Below are positions 11,253 through 24,012 of a DNA stretch of 64,000 nt, in pieces. Under the pieces are notes generated by a model. That model saw only the letters and a program-made list of their open reading frames with translations, searched no databases and was not told where the DNA came from. Origin of the DNA: Varanus komodoensis. Lineage: Eukaryota > Chordata > Lepidosauria > Squamata > Varanidae. The stretch lies in assembly GCF_004798865.1 (NCBI RefSeq), contig NW_025335661.1, positions 3,691,177-3,755,176 on the forward strand, in the 5' to 3' direction. The position numbers were made by a program, and so were the translations under genes. How positions within the stretch are numbered: the stretch's first letter is position 1; each line of letters opens with the position of its first letter.

Positions 11253-13635
11253 GTGAGTGACAACAGGGAACGCAAGGAATGGGCTGTGGTGAATATTTAC
11301 ACTTCAGGCTGAGGAGCTCTTTTCATAGACTGTGCTGGTGGAAAGCAAATGAAAACAAAATGCTTTATCACAAGAGTTGATTGTTCAATTTGTTCCTTTG
11401 GCATGCTCTTTCTTCTCCTTGAGATTGACCTCGTTCAGTACGTTCTTTAGACCTTTAAAGTTCTCAGTAGGACTCCAGAGTACAACCTTTGTAATTTTTA
11501 TTTTCCTACTTTACCCCCACCACTAAGTAGACCAGTAGCTTTTTGAAACATAAAAGCTTGGTGTTAATTGAACATCATGTAATCAAATCCTATTGAATTC
11601 CTTTGCTTCTTTATGCAACCTTTTATGTTTTCATATTTCTGAAGCATTGATACTTTGCTAGAGGAATTCCCCCCTTTTTTTGTTTTGCATAATACATATA
11701 GATAAAATTGGATACAGGAAATTATTTTGAATTACTTTTAATTCAGATTCATTCAAGAGTACAACATACATCTAGATAAAGTAGGAAATGTTTGATTCAG
11801 CTTTGTGTCATACTTAGATGTGGGTGAATGGGAACAGATGTTCAGTGTGCTTGAATAAGAAATAACATCACAGGATGGCTTGAGCCAAAACCTATTCTGT
11901 CTTACATAATGTCACAATAGTGCATTTTTCTACTCTTGGAAGTATTAGCCAGTGATGTGGGGCATAGATGGAGAAGCAAACAAGGATATAACATCAGCAT
12001 ATAGGAAAAAGATTACTATAAGTTTGAATGCTACTATATTGCTACTATATAAATCAACAAATAAATTACACTCTCCAAAATGTTTGAACAATAGGTAAAA
12101 AAGCTTATAATTTACAGTTGGAGAATAAAATAATGTTGAAATGCAAATTATTATGATCTGATAACCATTCAAGATCATGTGGGGAGCTTCCATTGATAGA
12201 GGGAACTCAGTTTTTTCCCCCAAAATGTCATTTTCCTTAAGAAAAAGGGTGGAGCTAAGTGTGCTCATTTTCACATCTTTAGTGTACTTTGCTGCCAAGA
12301 CCTTATTCAAAAAAGGGATATTTTAAAGTGGCTGATAATTGGCAATGTTGGTGGGATCCTAAGGGGGTGTCTTCAATCAGCAAACTGTTTTGCAAACTCA
12401 TCACAGCTGGCTTCAGATGGTTTCTTCTCACTACCATGACGGCCAAAATATAGTAACTATTTAACCACAACCACCGGAAATATCTTGCTACAAAACATTT
12501 TGCTGATGTCTGCAGGAGAAGCGGAAAAGAAAATCTTCTTGCCTACCCTTATTACCATGGACTAGGTCCTACCATAGCAGCGAATGTCAGAGAAATCCCC
12601 CCCTCCAACCATTATTCTAGTTGCGTGGTTGTACACTTTGTCGCCTTAAGTTTCTCAGAAAACCACCAACATTAAGAGTTCATGTGAATCCAAACACCAA
12701 CCAGTAGTGATCTATCCACGCCCATGATATTTGTTCAAAATTTCACACCTTAAGCAGCGTTTACAGAAGACACAGCCAGACATGCTGTACTCTGGCTCTT
12801 TTGAGATGCCCTAATGCCTTAATACAAGGCTGGCTCTTCCCTATGAGCTTGTCAGCCTTGCAGTAACTAATAGGCATTAGGACCCCACTCCCTTGACACA
12901 CCAGTGTGAAGTATAGCATGAAGGCAGACGTCTTAAACTGCAGAAGTCCTGCTACCTTTCTTTCCACAGTCTTGTTTTGGATTTTTTGTCTCTTACGTGC
13001 CTGCTGCTTGGAGCGTCTCTGTAGTGAAATTATCAAACTAAAGAGGACAGGAAGAATTCCTTGTGGAAAGCTAATTTTACTGCCTCAGTGGGAACTTGTG
13101 CACTCTACCGAAAAGGATTGATTAGCCATTGAAAAGTTCTCAATCTTCCCCTATCTTTATTTTTTCTCAGATAGCTGCAGAGAGCAGATCATACCAAAAT
13201 GAGAGACAGGACTATTTGCCATCCTGTTCCAGGAAGTGCTGGGGAGGCTGTGTGTAAAATGCCTCATGTCATTTCCATGGGACCACAAGAAGCTGCCCAG
13301 TCCATTCGTCTCTCTAAGCCAATATGGTTGACAGTGACTGGCAGTGGTGGCAACTCCAGGGTTTAAGACTAAAGTAAACCAACTTCCTGTAAACTATGCT
13401 TTGTACCACTGAGCCTTGATGGGCTTTTCAGAGAAGTATCACTTTTTAAAAAGACAGGGGAGCTCTTAGCCACTTCAGCTCATGAAGTTAATTAAAGTAG
13501 GTACAACTCCAACAAAACCTGTGCTACTTCCCAGTTCCTCTGAAGTGCTACTCATCTGAACAGAGCTCCTTGCCTTATGGAATTTTCTCCTCACTAATTG
13601 CATTAGTCTTCATTCTTCTTTCCAAAAGGGGAAGG

Positions 13636-13930
13636 TGGTGGGTAAGGTGGTGGCTTTCTCTGCGGTGGCACCCCATCTATGGAATGCGCTCCTCAGAGAG
13701 GTCCACCTGGTACCGTCATTATTTGTTTTTCGGCGCCAGGTTAAGACCTTTTTATTCCAGCAATATTTTAATAAGTTTTAATATTGTCTTTTCTATGTTT
13801 TTAACTGCAGCCAGTGTGGGTCGGGAATTTATTTATGTTATTTATGTTATAGTTTATACTGTAAGCCATCCTGAGGCTTTTTTGGAAATAGGATGGCATA
13901 TAAATATTTTAAATAAATAAATAAATAAGA
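13636..13930 (+). mobile_element. L2-type LINE 3' end with ATAA tail
   Basis: The + strand encodes FSAVAPHLWNALLREVHLVP and then VKTFLFQQYFNKF (after a frame change near 13740). This is the C-terminus of the same LINE family as the minus-strand copy at 47720-48086. At DNA level the stretch around TATGGAATGCGCTCC and TTAAGACCTTTTTATT is nearly the same in both. It ends in AAATAAATAAATAAATAA at about 13910-13928. The copy is 5'-truncated and about 300 bp long. Confidence 0.85.
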
Positions 13931-14284
13931 GATGTTATGTTTTTCTATTTGACTTTATACAAACATGTAAGAGGTTCATTTTTATCCTTTTCCTCATCCA
14001 ACTCTTGAGAAAAGTGGATTTATATTGTGCAGATGATGGAATATGGAACTATTTTGCTTGTCACCTGCCATTAGCTTCTAATAGAATGACTATTTTTTTT
14101 AAGTAGTTAATGGTTAAGGGATGTGCTGAAACAGGGAAACTGGGCTCATTTCAACTCAACAGGCTTCCTGCCAGACTTCCTGAATGGATTTCTTGTCTGT
14201 TTCCTACTTATGGACTTCAATTTTTAACAAAGGCCATGAACTGCTCTTTAAATGAGGCAATTTGCTCAACATCAGGTCACCTAC

Positions 14285-15790
14285 CTACCAATAGGACTTC
14301 CATCATGTCCGGATTAAGCTTCAAATTATTAGTCCTTATCCAGTCTATCACCTTGCTCAGAAGTTGGTTCAGTACAGAGATCACCACACCTGGATCAGAT
14401 GACTAGGAGAGGCAGTGCTGAGTATCATAGACATATGGATGAAACTTCAACCCAGACCTTCAGCTGTCCTCCCTCAGTGGTTCCATGTAGATGTTGAACA
14501 GCATGGGAGGGTATGGAACCATGCAGTACTTCATGGTGTAATAGCCATGGCACAGAACCATACTCCTTCAGCACCACCTTTTGGAAATGGCTGGCCAGGT
14601 AGTAATGGAACCATCATAGAGGAGCACTTCCATCTCCCAGACTGGCTAGCCTATCCAGAAGAATGCCATAGTCAATGCTATCAAAAGCAGCTGTGAGGAG
14701 AACCAAAGAGCAAACTCGTCACAGTGGGCCACTGAGCATTCTGCTTGATCAACTTATGGTCAGTTCACAGTAGATCTTGAAGCATTTGGAACAGCTCTGC
14801 TGGGTGGCAACTCAAGAATGTGATGCTAGGGGAATATAAATGTCTCTTTGCTGCCTTTACCACCACTGAATAGACCTGATAATGAACTCTAAGTAATGTC
14901 TGGTTAGATTCATCCTAGGATTTCCTCCAGCATTTACCCACTTGCTTCATTGTCTTCCGTTTAGCAGTATACCAAGAAACCAAGCAGGCTCTGCAAAGGG
15001 CAAGAGGGCATGTACAGGTGATCATGTCAACCACCCAGATCACTTCCATATTCCACAGTGTCACCTGGGTTTCAACAGGAGCACCAAATGTATCAGCCAG
15101 AAAGTTCCCCAGAATCCTCTGAAAATCATCCAGATCCATAAATCTCACCTGGAAACAATCTGACCATGACAAAGGGATTAGTATTATACCCTCCACCTTT
15201 AGATCGCCATCCTCCTGTCCAGCTGAAAAAGCCTGGTCAAGAGTGTGACCTTTTCATGTGTTAGGCTAGTGATGTGCTGAGGCAGCCCCATGGTTGTCAG
15301 GGTGGCCATGAAGTCCTGAGCCACCCCAGACAATATAACCTCAACATGGATGTTGAGATCTCCCAGAATCATCATTTTGAGAGTCCTCAACACCAGGTCT
15401 GAGACCACCTCCAACAACTAAGGCAAGAAATCAGATGTGCAGCAAGGTGGGCAGTACACAAGCAAGATTCCTAATCTGTCTCAATTATCCAATACAAGTT
15501 GCAAACACTCAAGACCTGCCTTTGAGTGGACAGGAAGCCTAGGGAGAGATAAAGTGTTCCTATATACTATAGCCATGTCCCTTCCACAACTACCAAGCTG
15601 ATGTTTGGGCTGCACTGAGTGCCTGGGTGGGCATAACTGAGAGAACATCATCTATCTCCCCCACACAGGTGTCAATAATGCAAGCCATGTCATGTATTAG
15701 GGGGATTTTACTTTGGAATTGGAACAGGACTGAAGGTAGGCTGATAAGGTTACCTGGCATATGGTTACCTGGCTGAAGGAAGAGCAAGAA
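14285..15790 (-). mobile_element. L2-type LINE ORF2 segment, endonuclease to reverse transcriptase, antisense
   Basis: Read on the minus strand from 15790 down, one sees HDMACIIDTCVGEIDD, then MMILGDLNIHVEVILSGVAQ (endonuclease GDFNIH-type block) with QLDRRMAI, then VRFMDLDDFQRILGNFLADT with APVETQVTLWN. Around 14330-14285 comes KVIDWIRTNNLKLNPD, the block after the RT active site. The order is that of one LINE ORF2 of the same kind as the + strand copy at 4560-6090. Several stops and frame changes separate the blocks, so it is dead. It lies antisense to CLSTN2 inside an intron. Its 3' end is not clear below 14285. Confidence 0.8.
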
Positions 15791-16864
15791 TTGGGGACAG
15801 GTGTAAGATTACTGATCCCTCTTTTCCATCGAGTTGTTTGATGAAGCATTGCTAGAAGGTGGAAAGATGAAGAGGATGGTTGTTGGAGCAGAATACAATG
15901 TATGTGATCTGATCTTAGGTTTCTTGCAACATGTATGGTCTGTACTTAATCTCTAAAATGCTGAGACTTTGAGATTAAGGGAATAGTAAGGTGCAATTGC
16001 TCAGTGGTCAGAAAACATCATTCCGCATATGTTCAGAAACACTCTTTATTTTTACCAAGATTAGTGAAATGCAATAAATTCTAGTCATTCTAAATTTGCA
16101 TGCAGGCACACACACACAGTATGTATGACTATAACCATTCCAACAGGAAGCGTAAATGATGAGTGTTGACAGAATGCAGTAAAATGACTGGTAAATCAGA
16201 GAAAGATATCAGCACGCTCAGAAGAACTCTTGAGGTTTGCATAAAAATAAAGAATATTAAAAACACTGAGGGGATAGCCCCCTTTCTAAACAAACTCCAG
16301 TGAGGACTAGGCACATTTGGCCTGTTACCTGCTTGTTGTGAGATGTGGAGAAGAGAAATAGAATGGCATGGTGGAGGGAGGGCATGGTTGGGCCTGGAAC
16401 TCGATTCAGCCTCATTTACAATGTATAGGAAGCTGCTGATGATGACACTACTTACTACTAATGATAATAATAATTGATGGAAACCCAGAATCCAGAACCC
16501 TCATTGCACTGCCATTCTGTTGCCGCTGCTGCTATCAGATGTATCAGAGAAAGATAATGGAATGGTGCTCAGTGGGAGGTATGTTGATATGGTTTGGAGA
16601 GGTGTTGAGAACTCATAATACTTTTAGTGATTCCATCAGAAAACCGGCTCAGAATCAAGGAAAACAGTTAACAATTCGTTAATTGTTAATTGTTAAACTT
16701 TCATTATTTTCTGGGAAAATAGTTTGTTTAGCCAAATCCATCTGAAGTAAAAATGGTGGGACACAGCTGCTATTAGCATTTATATTGAACTAGAAACTTC
16801 TCCCAATTGTGTTTAATTTTCTCTTAAAAGCAGGCATGGAAAATTGCTATTCTGATAAACGGAT

Positions 16865-16945
16865 CGGAGCTTACAAACATAAAAACATAGCAAGTCAGAA
16901 GGGGCCTCCTGGGCCATCTAGTCTAACCCCCAGCACAAGCAAGCT
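16865..16945 (-). mobile_element. CR1-type LINE scrap
   Basis: The + strand reads GGGGCCTCCTGGGCCATCTA then GTCTAACCCCCAGCACA, resembling the reverse complement of the CR1 3' end (CATCTAGTCCAACCCCC). About 80 bp. Confidence 0.5.
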
Positions 16946-17458
16946 CAGCTCCTATGATGTCCAACATATGAGTGTCCAATTATTCCTTGCTTCTTAATGC
17001 TTTCACTGTGACCATTTTTCTAATCAAAATAAGCTACAGAGCTACTATTCCATCCTTTGCTATGTGGACCTCATTCATTTATCTTTGATCCCTACTGTGA
17101 TAAGTGTGGTGTTTTATTCTTGACTTCAGTGGATGAAAATTTCATAATCACTGTTCCATTTTGTTTAATATGTGAGAATTGTCTCAGTAAAGCCAATAAA
17201 ATATAGCAGTATATGGAAAATCGAGTCTCTTTATTTGATCATACTTACTTTTCAACTTGTGTTTTCTTTCCTTCACTAACCCTTCTTGTTTAGATTGTAA
17301 GTCTTTGGTTAGCATCCTTTTTATCTTCATTACTTCATAGTTAAATTTTAAACATGAAGTAACTAATTTATGCATTATAACACTTTGCATTATATTTGCA
17401 CTATACTATAAGAAATGTGCACTGCATTGTAAGACATTGATAATTCTTTGTATTTTAG

Positions 17459-17667
17459 GGCTGTAGTCCATATCCAGGTAAAGGATGTGAATGAATTTGC
17501 ACCTACTTTTAAAGAAACATCCTATAAGGCTACTGTGACAGAGGGAAAAATCTATGACAGTGTGTTACAAGTGGAAGCTATGGATGAGGATTGTTCTCCT
17601 CAGTACAGCCAAATATGCAATTATGAAATTGTCACAACCAATGTTCCATTTGCAATTGACAGGAATG
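17459..17667 (+). CDS. CLSTN2: CLSTN2 coding exon, cadherin repeat 1 end and repeat 2
   Basis: This 209-bp exon completes the split lysine codon and encodes AVVHIQVKDVNEFAP through VPFAIDRN, ending one base into a glycine codon. The acceptor is a T-rich tract ending TATTTTAG at 17458, and the donor is G|GTGAGT after 17667. DVNEFAP is the DxNExxP form of the inter-repeat calcium-binding linker, marking the boundary between cadherin repeats 1 and 2. VEAMDEDCSPQYSQICNYEI carries the acidic DED pocket residues and two cysteines typical of calsyntenins. A large extracellular calcium-binding role follows from the family. The exon frame matches the preceding exon exactly (AA + G). The readable frame continues past the donor for some codons, but that part is intron. 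Confidence 0.97.
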
Positions 17668-18041
17668 GTGAGTGCTTTTATGGTACATTTATGCATTTTG
17701 GGGGTACACTTTGACTTATGTACACTAGGGGCTTCAGTGTCTTCTAGAAAGCACATAGTTTTATACTCTTTGGAGTTATGTGGGGTAGTTAAATAATTGT
17801 CTTGCACATTTTCCTGATAGCCACTTTATGTGATTCAAACTTGGGATTTCTTATTCTGGGAAATGATGATACTTCTGTTGACCCTGTGCAATATATTCTG
17901 GCTATTTGCTACTTTAGCTGTAGCTGAATGGAATCAAAACTCAGTTTAACTCAGAATGAGATGGGGTTATTGGAAGCCTGTTTGGATTTTACAGGTCATG
18001 CTGTCCCTTAAACACTTGTTTAGTTTCTTAAAAATGATTAA

Positions 18042-18110
18042 GGACATAAAAAGAGCCATGATGGATAGGACCAGCATCCCATCTAGTCCAGTATTCTGTC
18101 TACTCAATAT
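18042..18110 (-). mobile_element. CR1/L3-type reptile repeat scrap
   Basis: GGACATAAAAAGAGCCATGA then CCCATCTAGTCCAGTATTCT is the well-known reptile motif (ACATAAGAAGAGCCCTGCTGG, CCATCTAGTCCAGCAT) and matches the start of the larger copy at 56818-57065. Confidence 0.55.
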
Positions 18111-18700
18111 AAATCATTTAGGTTATCTACAGTAGTATCACCTTGCAGCAAAAGGGAACTATTACTGATTAAGTGAATTCTGATCATAGCTGCTGGGTTA
18201 CCATACATAAACAAGCAGTTCCATGTTCTGGGCCTTTTCAGACAGTCATCTTTTGTTTAGTAGTGGGTTTGTTTGTTTCGTTGGTATGATAAGTGTGTAG
18301 CTATTGTAGCTACTACTCCTTTGTTAGCCCTAGCCCAGATGTTTTTTCTCATGGCAGTTCAAATGTCCTTCTAGGTACTGCATTATGTAATATGTAGGTC
18401 TATGAAAGTTTATTGCTTACCTTAGGCAGAGCATTTTGAATCCTCTGAAGAATATGTTTGTTACTCATTGAACAGAATTTAGGATAACATTGGTGATTAT
18501 ATGAAAAATAGCACACCTTATTTCTGTACGTTTTATGGCAAGTAAAATGTATTCTTTATTGAACACTTTTAGCAATAAGTGGCACAGTCAATAATATGCA
18601 AGTGTTCATATATCCCTTGAAAAGCAAGGAACCATCCCATGGCATTTACTATGAATTAATTAACTTTCCTTGTTCATTAGTTCTTTGCTGGCTTTCCTTC

Positions 18701-18749
18701 TCCAGTAGTAGAAAATAGATTTCCCCTTTTCCAGTAGTAGAAAATAGAT
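18701..18749. repeat. Two-copy tandem repeat, period 29 bp
   Basis: The 20-bp word TCCAGTAGTAGAAAATAGAT occurs at 18701-18720 and again, unchanged, at 18730-18749. Confidence 0.9.
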
Positions 18750-20657
18750 GTTCTCCCAATTAACAACAAAAACAACACAAACACAAAACTGAAAGTTCCA
18801 AATCCTCCACATTTTTCTGGCAGCAATTATATTTCCCCATCCATTACTGGGGACAAGATATGGTACTGATGACTCTTTTTTAAAAAGAGAATCACAAAAT
18901 CATCATACTAGGACTTGAATGTAGTAGATCATTTGGAAAAATCATAGGTTGATAGAAACCTGAATCTAGATATTCCCTTTGAACAAAATAATTAGTCGCA
19001 TTAATTTAAATTTAAATTTGTTTACTTACGGAAAAAACTCAAAATGACAATTAAGGATGACAGTAACATATCTTTTCACCAGTAGTCTTGTTTCCTATCA
19101 GAGGTAAGCATTTTTATTTTTGATGTTCTGTATCATTATTGCCAAAATTATAAATTGAAAGAATGCGCAGTGCTTCTGTTTACTATTAGCAGCCATTCCG
19201 TGCTTCACTGGCTTATGGGGAGCATCTCACCATTTGTCACAGATCTGTCCATATCTGAGCTCCTTTGTCATAATGCATTGCTGAGCATCAGAACAACCTG
19301 TTAATATCAGTAAAATGAAAATGGTGATGAAGAGAATCCTGATTCTCATTACCATAGCATGACTAGAGGCAAATGTTTGAAGATCTTATGGAGTAGGACA
19401 ATCAAGATGATTGAACCTGAGTGTAAGCAATCAAAAGCTATTTAATCTAGCTGTTCTTTATTGAAGAGGAGTTATGCCATGGAATGTTTAAAATGAAGGT
19501 ACATGCATTATTCTTTGCATTTGTAGCTCGTTTCTCCATATTCCAGATTGACATGTTTTAAGTTTTCAAATATTTTGTTTTGAGTACAGAAGAAAGTTCA
19601 TGCTCCTTACTCTGCCTGCTTGAGGTACATGTCTGAATGTTTGTTTACATGTTCTGAAGACAAATCTTTTGGAAATGTAAATGGTATTTATGTGGGTACC
19701 ACTGTACCTCTGCTGACATGGCATTATTTCTGCTGGAGGACAGGCTCCTGTCAGTCTAGTAGAGTTGGCCAGAAGCTAGCACATTTTTCAAATGCATGGC
19801 AGCACCATGACCTGACTTGCTCAACAGGGCAACCCATAATGGGCAGTTAGCCATAGGTTGTCATGTCATCCATCTAGCCTAGTTCATCTCTCATGGACTG
19901 TTATATGGGCTGTTTAACCCCTGTTGGGTTGTCATGTTGCCCAAACCTAGACTATTGATACCACTGGTGTCTAGTGAAGTATTCAGCAAAAACAGCAACA
20001 CTCCCTTTCCACCATCTGTTCTGAAGATACCAATAGCCACCAGTAAGGTCAACCACCTCACAAGTGCCCTAGCTCATGGCTCACTGCCATCCCCACTGTG
20101 ATAGAGTTGCTTTTGGCTCTCTGTAGCATTTTATTTATTTATTTAAAACGTGTGTATCCCATCCTTCACGATTGCTTTCTTTCACAGTGCCATTGGGTCA
20201 TCTTGAAGAGATTGGCTGTGGTTGCAAATGCATTTTAATTATTCTGGGCGCTCCCCAATGTGCACAAATATTTGTGCTCATTTGCTTTTAAATATGGATT
20301 TTCTTCAAACTTATGCAAGTGTGGAGGTGCCCACTTACGAGGTCTGAGAATGGGCAGACTTGCCTGGACAATATCCAGAGAAGTACATGCTGCTAAAGTA
20401 CCCTGTCTGTACCCTGAGAAGGTTCTAACTACTCTTTTCTCCCTTTAGTTTGACAGCTGTCAGAATGTGAGCTGTCAAGCCAAACCAAAGGAATGAGTAA
20501 TCTCTGTTCTCAAGAAGAGGTAGTAGGATTTACACACCCTTCATGGGAAGGTCATGGGTTTTGTTTGTTTGACTACACTCTTCCAATGGGAAAGTGTGAG
20601 CTACCTTGAGTTTGAAGGAGCAGGGGTTATGACTGTAGCTTTCAAACTCTAGACCCT

Positions 20658-20688
20658 TAATTTAATTTAATTTAATTTAATTTAATTT
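20658..20688. repeat. TTTAA microsatellite
   Basis: About six TTTAA units in a row. Confidence 0.95.
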
Positions 20689-23600
20689 GCCATGCATGCA
20701 TATCACCCATTCATGAAACCATTTCACTTAGAATGATGGAGGGAATGATGGAGTTAAAGGAGGGGAGAAAGGTTCCGTTCTGTTCTTCTGTTGCCACTGC
20801 CAGTACTACTGCTGTGTACCCACCAAGATGAGGCAAGGGATGGGTGGTGAGGGGTTGCTGGTGACTGGAGGCACAAAAGGCAGTGAGGGCAGGGTTGAAC
20901 CTTCTCAGCCACTAGGGTTGGCTCGGGGGAACTGTTTTGGGTTGGCTCAGTTTTGCAGTACTGATGAAGCTCAAACAGTCCTTAGCCCATCTAGGTAGAG
21001 CTTTGGAGAATTCTCTAACTCCATGTATAAGCTTTCAAATGGGATATATTGAACTATCAGAGAACGTGTAGCAGGAATTTACAGTAACTGAGTTTATAAC
21101 AATATGAATGTACCAAGAGTTTTAGCAGTCCTCATCCTTTCCTTCCATATGGGGATAATATAGCCCTTGTGTACTTTGTCCCTTGACATGGTTGTAAGGG
21201 AACTCTTACTCTTTTAAGCCATGCAGTTCACTGACAATCAAGCTTTTTCAAGGATGTGTCCACTGAGAAACTGCACCACCCAGACTTAATATTTTTTAGT
21301 TTATTTTATTGATTAAAATATTAATAAACCATTTTAGCTCCATCAGTTCTTCTATGACTCATACACAGGATGAAGGCTACTATATTACCTCAACATCTGT
21401 CTTCTACCCCATAAGCAGTATTCATATCCTGTAAATTTATCAATATATAATATAAAGTTGAATTATAATATATAATTCAAAGTCCAGGTATGCAAACAGT
21501 GTGCCTCTGTGTTAGCATGGGTTATTTGCTTTATCTTTGTCAATACTGAGAAATGCTCACTGGGTGCCATAGAACTGTCAGTACAGAACATTTCCCAACA
21601 TTTAAGCATAGCCCTTGATTATTTGCAGACTTGGTTGTGCATGTGGAGCTGCGGATCTCAGCTGTAGTGTTTTACTGCCTTTCTTTGCAAGCATTTCTTG
21701 GCTTTGCTAGTCTCCCACACATGATTAAAAGTGTTTATAGAACTCCACCTTGTACTGCATAGATGTATCAGCTTGCAACTTTTTATATAGCTGCAGGGGA
21801 TATTGAGATTTATGTGATCATTTGGACTGTGTTCATTAAGATCCCTGTGGAAACTGAAACCATGCTTATAATGTAGGCTAACTTGTACAGATTTTTTTAA
21901 TGACTAGAGTGACTGCTGGACCTTGGAGACAGAAGTTAGTTGTTAGCTATTTCACTGTCACAGGAATGAACTAGTTTCAGATATTGTTCTCCTGGAGGCT
22001 GTTTTCAGGCTGACTGAAGTCAATGGAAAGTTGATAGAATGTTAGCTATTGATCTAAGTGAGCTTTGGAATGAGGCCTTATAGACTATGTTTAAAATTCA
22101 TCAGGTAACTTGGGTGTACAAGGAAAGACACACTTTCATAGACGTTGTCAATCATCAAACTATGCACACATTTAATGTTTTCCCCCAATAAAGCTGTGAA
22201 AGCCACACCTGTCCAAAGTAAAGAATTCTGATCTTAAGCATAAATATTTATCAGACAAATTCTGGAAACACCTGATTTTTTAAAGTTCTGTTAAAAATAT
22301 TTTCTTTCTAAAATGACTGAGGTAAAAAAGAAAGGAGGAGGAGGAAAGGTAAACTCAAAGAACCTTGTATGAATAAAACTACTATATTTAAACTGAGTTT
22401 GTGTACATGTGAAATTATGCCAACTTAGCACCGTATCCAGTATTACTGCTGTGCCTGTACCTGTTTGGTTGTGCTCATGGGACACACTGAGTTCCCCAGG
22501 AAATGGCACTTTCAAATGAACTGTAGAAATGAGCATAACACTCATTGGGACTAGTCAGCTGAGGTCCTTCTGGGAATTCTGCTGGCCTGTGATGTTCTGA
22601 AAATGAACTTCCATTTGGTTCAGATTCCTACTGAATTGGCAGTAGGTACTGCTAGCATATGGGCAGTGTTAGTTGCTGCAAAATTGATTACATATATAAA
22701 ACATTTCAAAGTCAGAGGCTTTTTGATCTATGGCTATACATGAGTTAGCAACTTTTGAAAACTACAAGACATAATAACAAACCACATATCAGTAAAATGA
22801 AATAAAGTAGCATGCACAGCAAAATGAGAAACACCAGCAACACACATCACTCAGTTTCAGAAAGAGAACCTCTGTTTTTCTGGGCACTTAAAGCCCTGAA
22901 ATATAGTAATAAAAATTATATCTGTTTGACTGGTGCATATTAAGTGACTTTCTAGTTTGAGCCTAACCATAAAGCACATGCAGTCAGCACTTAGTACCCT
23001 ACTAGTTAGCCTTGAATTTTATTGTGTTTTCTCTACTTACCACCACGTAGGGTCTGAACTTGTATATATAACTGTAGACACCTTCCTGTTTCAGAATTTT
23101 ATTTCAGAAGATTCATTAATTTTCTCTAATTTAGTAGGATAGAAATCTAAATAAATAACATCCTATAGATTTTTAAATATTTGAGCTGAAATCCTTGGAC
23201 TTCAGATTGTAAGCTTTATGACTTGAGCAAGTCAATTAAACCCAAGAGTTTTGCATCATGGAAGTTGTACATAGCATAAAGCTAGATCCATAAGAAGTAA
23301 CTACATGAAGAATAACTGACATCAATCAACTATTTATAAGCAATAAACATTTTGAAAACCCCAAATGACCTTTCAGTCATATTTTATTTTATTAAGCTTG
23401 AAGTACAAATCTAAAAATACTTAGAGCAGTCCTATCAATTGCACATTTGGAGTTCATAAACCTCTGAACTTGAAGTTTAAAACATCAAGTGTAGAATGAG
23501 AGGAGTGGCAGAGGCAATCTAGTGCACATATTGATCTGTAAACTGCAAATTAGTCTGGTTTACTAAAAAGAATAGTTTCAGAAGGGCAGGTTTGGTTTAA

Positions 23601-24012
23601 CTGGATCCAAACCTTCTCATAATATCAGCACTCTTCTTATCCAGGTTCTGAGCCTATGCCAGATCCAGTGCCTTTCATCTTGATGCATAGCTTGATCTGT
23701 TTGGCACAGTCAACCTAAAATTGAATTCCACAACTCCCAGCTTTCCACATCTATCCTTGCTAGCTGGGAAATACTGGGATTTATAATTTCTTGTGTGTAG
23801 GATTGCACATGTAGAATAATTTACCAATAATACAAATAAACTGTGGAATAATAGTCTTGGTGTTAGGATAATGCACATTCATGTGATTAATGTAAAATCA
23901 TGTGATTTCCCAGAACTCCCTCCTCACTTAGTTATATCTTACATGGATAATTTAATGATTTTGACCTAGATTTCCAACTCTGTGTACTATTAATCATGCA
24001 TAGCACCTAGAC

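Larger units (their letters stand above)
11253..17458 (+). other. CLSTN2: CLSTN2 intron (6.2 kb)
   Basis: GT-AG intron of 6206 bp between the first two exons of the window. It contains a LINE 3' end at 13.64-13.93 kb, an antisense LINE segment at 14.29-15.79 kb and a CR1-type scrap near 16.9 kb. Nothing else is recognised in 11253-13600 or 15800-16850, including the 121-codon minus-strand open frame at 11945-12310, whose composition is AT-rich and not family-like. Confidence 0.9.

Noticed and set aside
11945-12310. 121-codon minus-strand frame
   Set aside because: AT-rich composition with hydrophobic runs, and no domain or codon-like pattern.
21458-21480. Near-perfect AT palindrome as an origin or regulatory site
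   Set aside because: A 23-bp AT-only palindrome is expected by chance in such AT-rich DNA.
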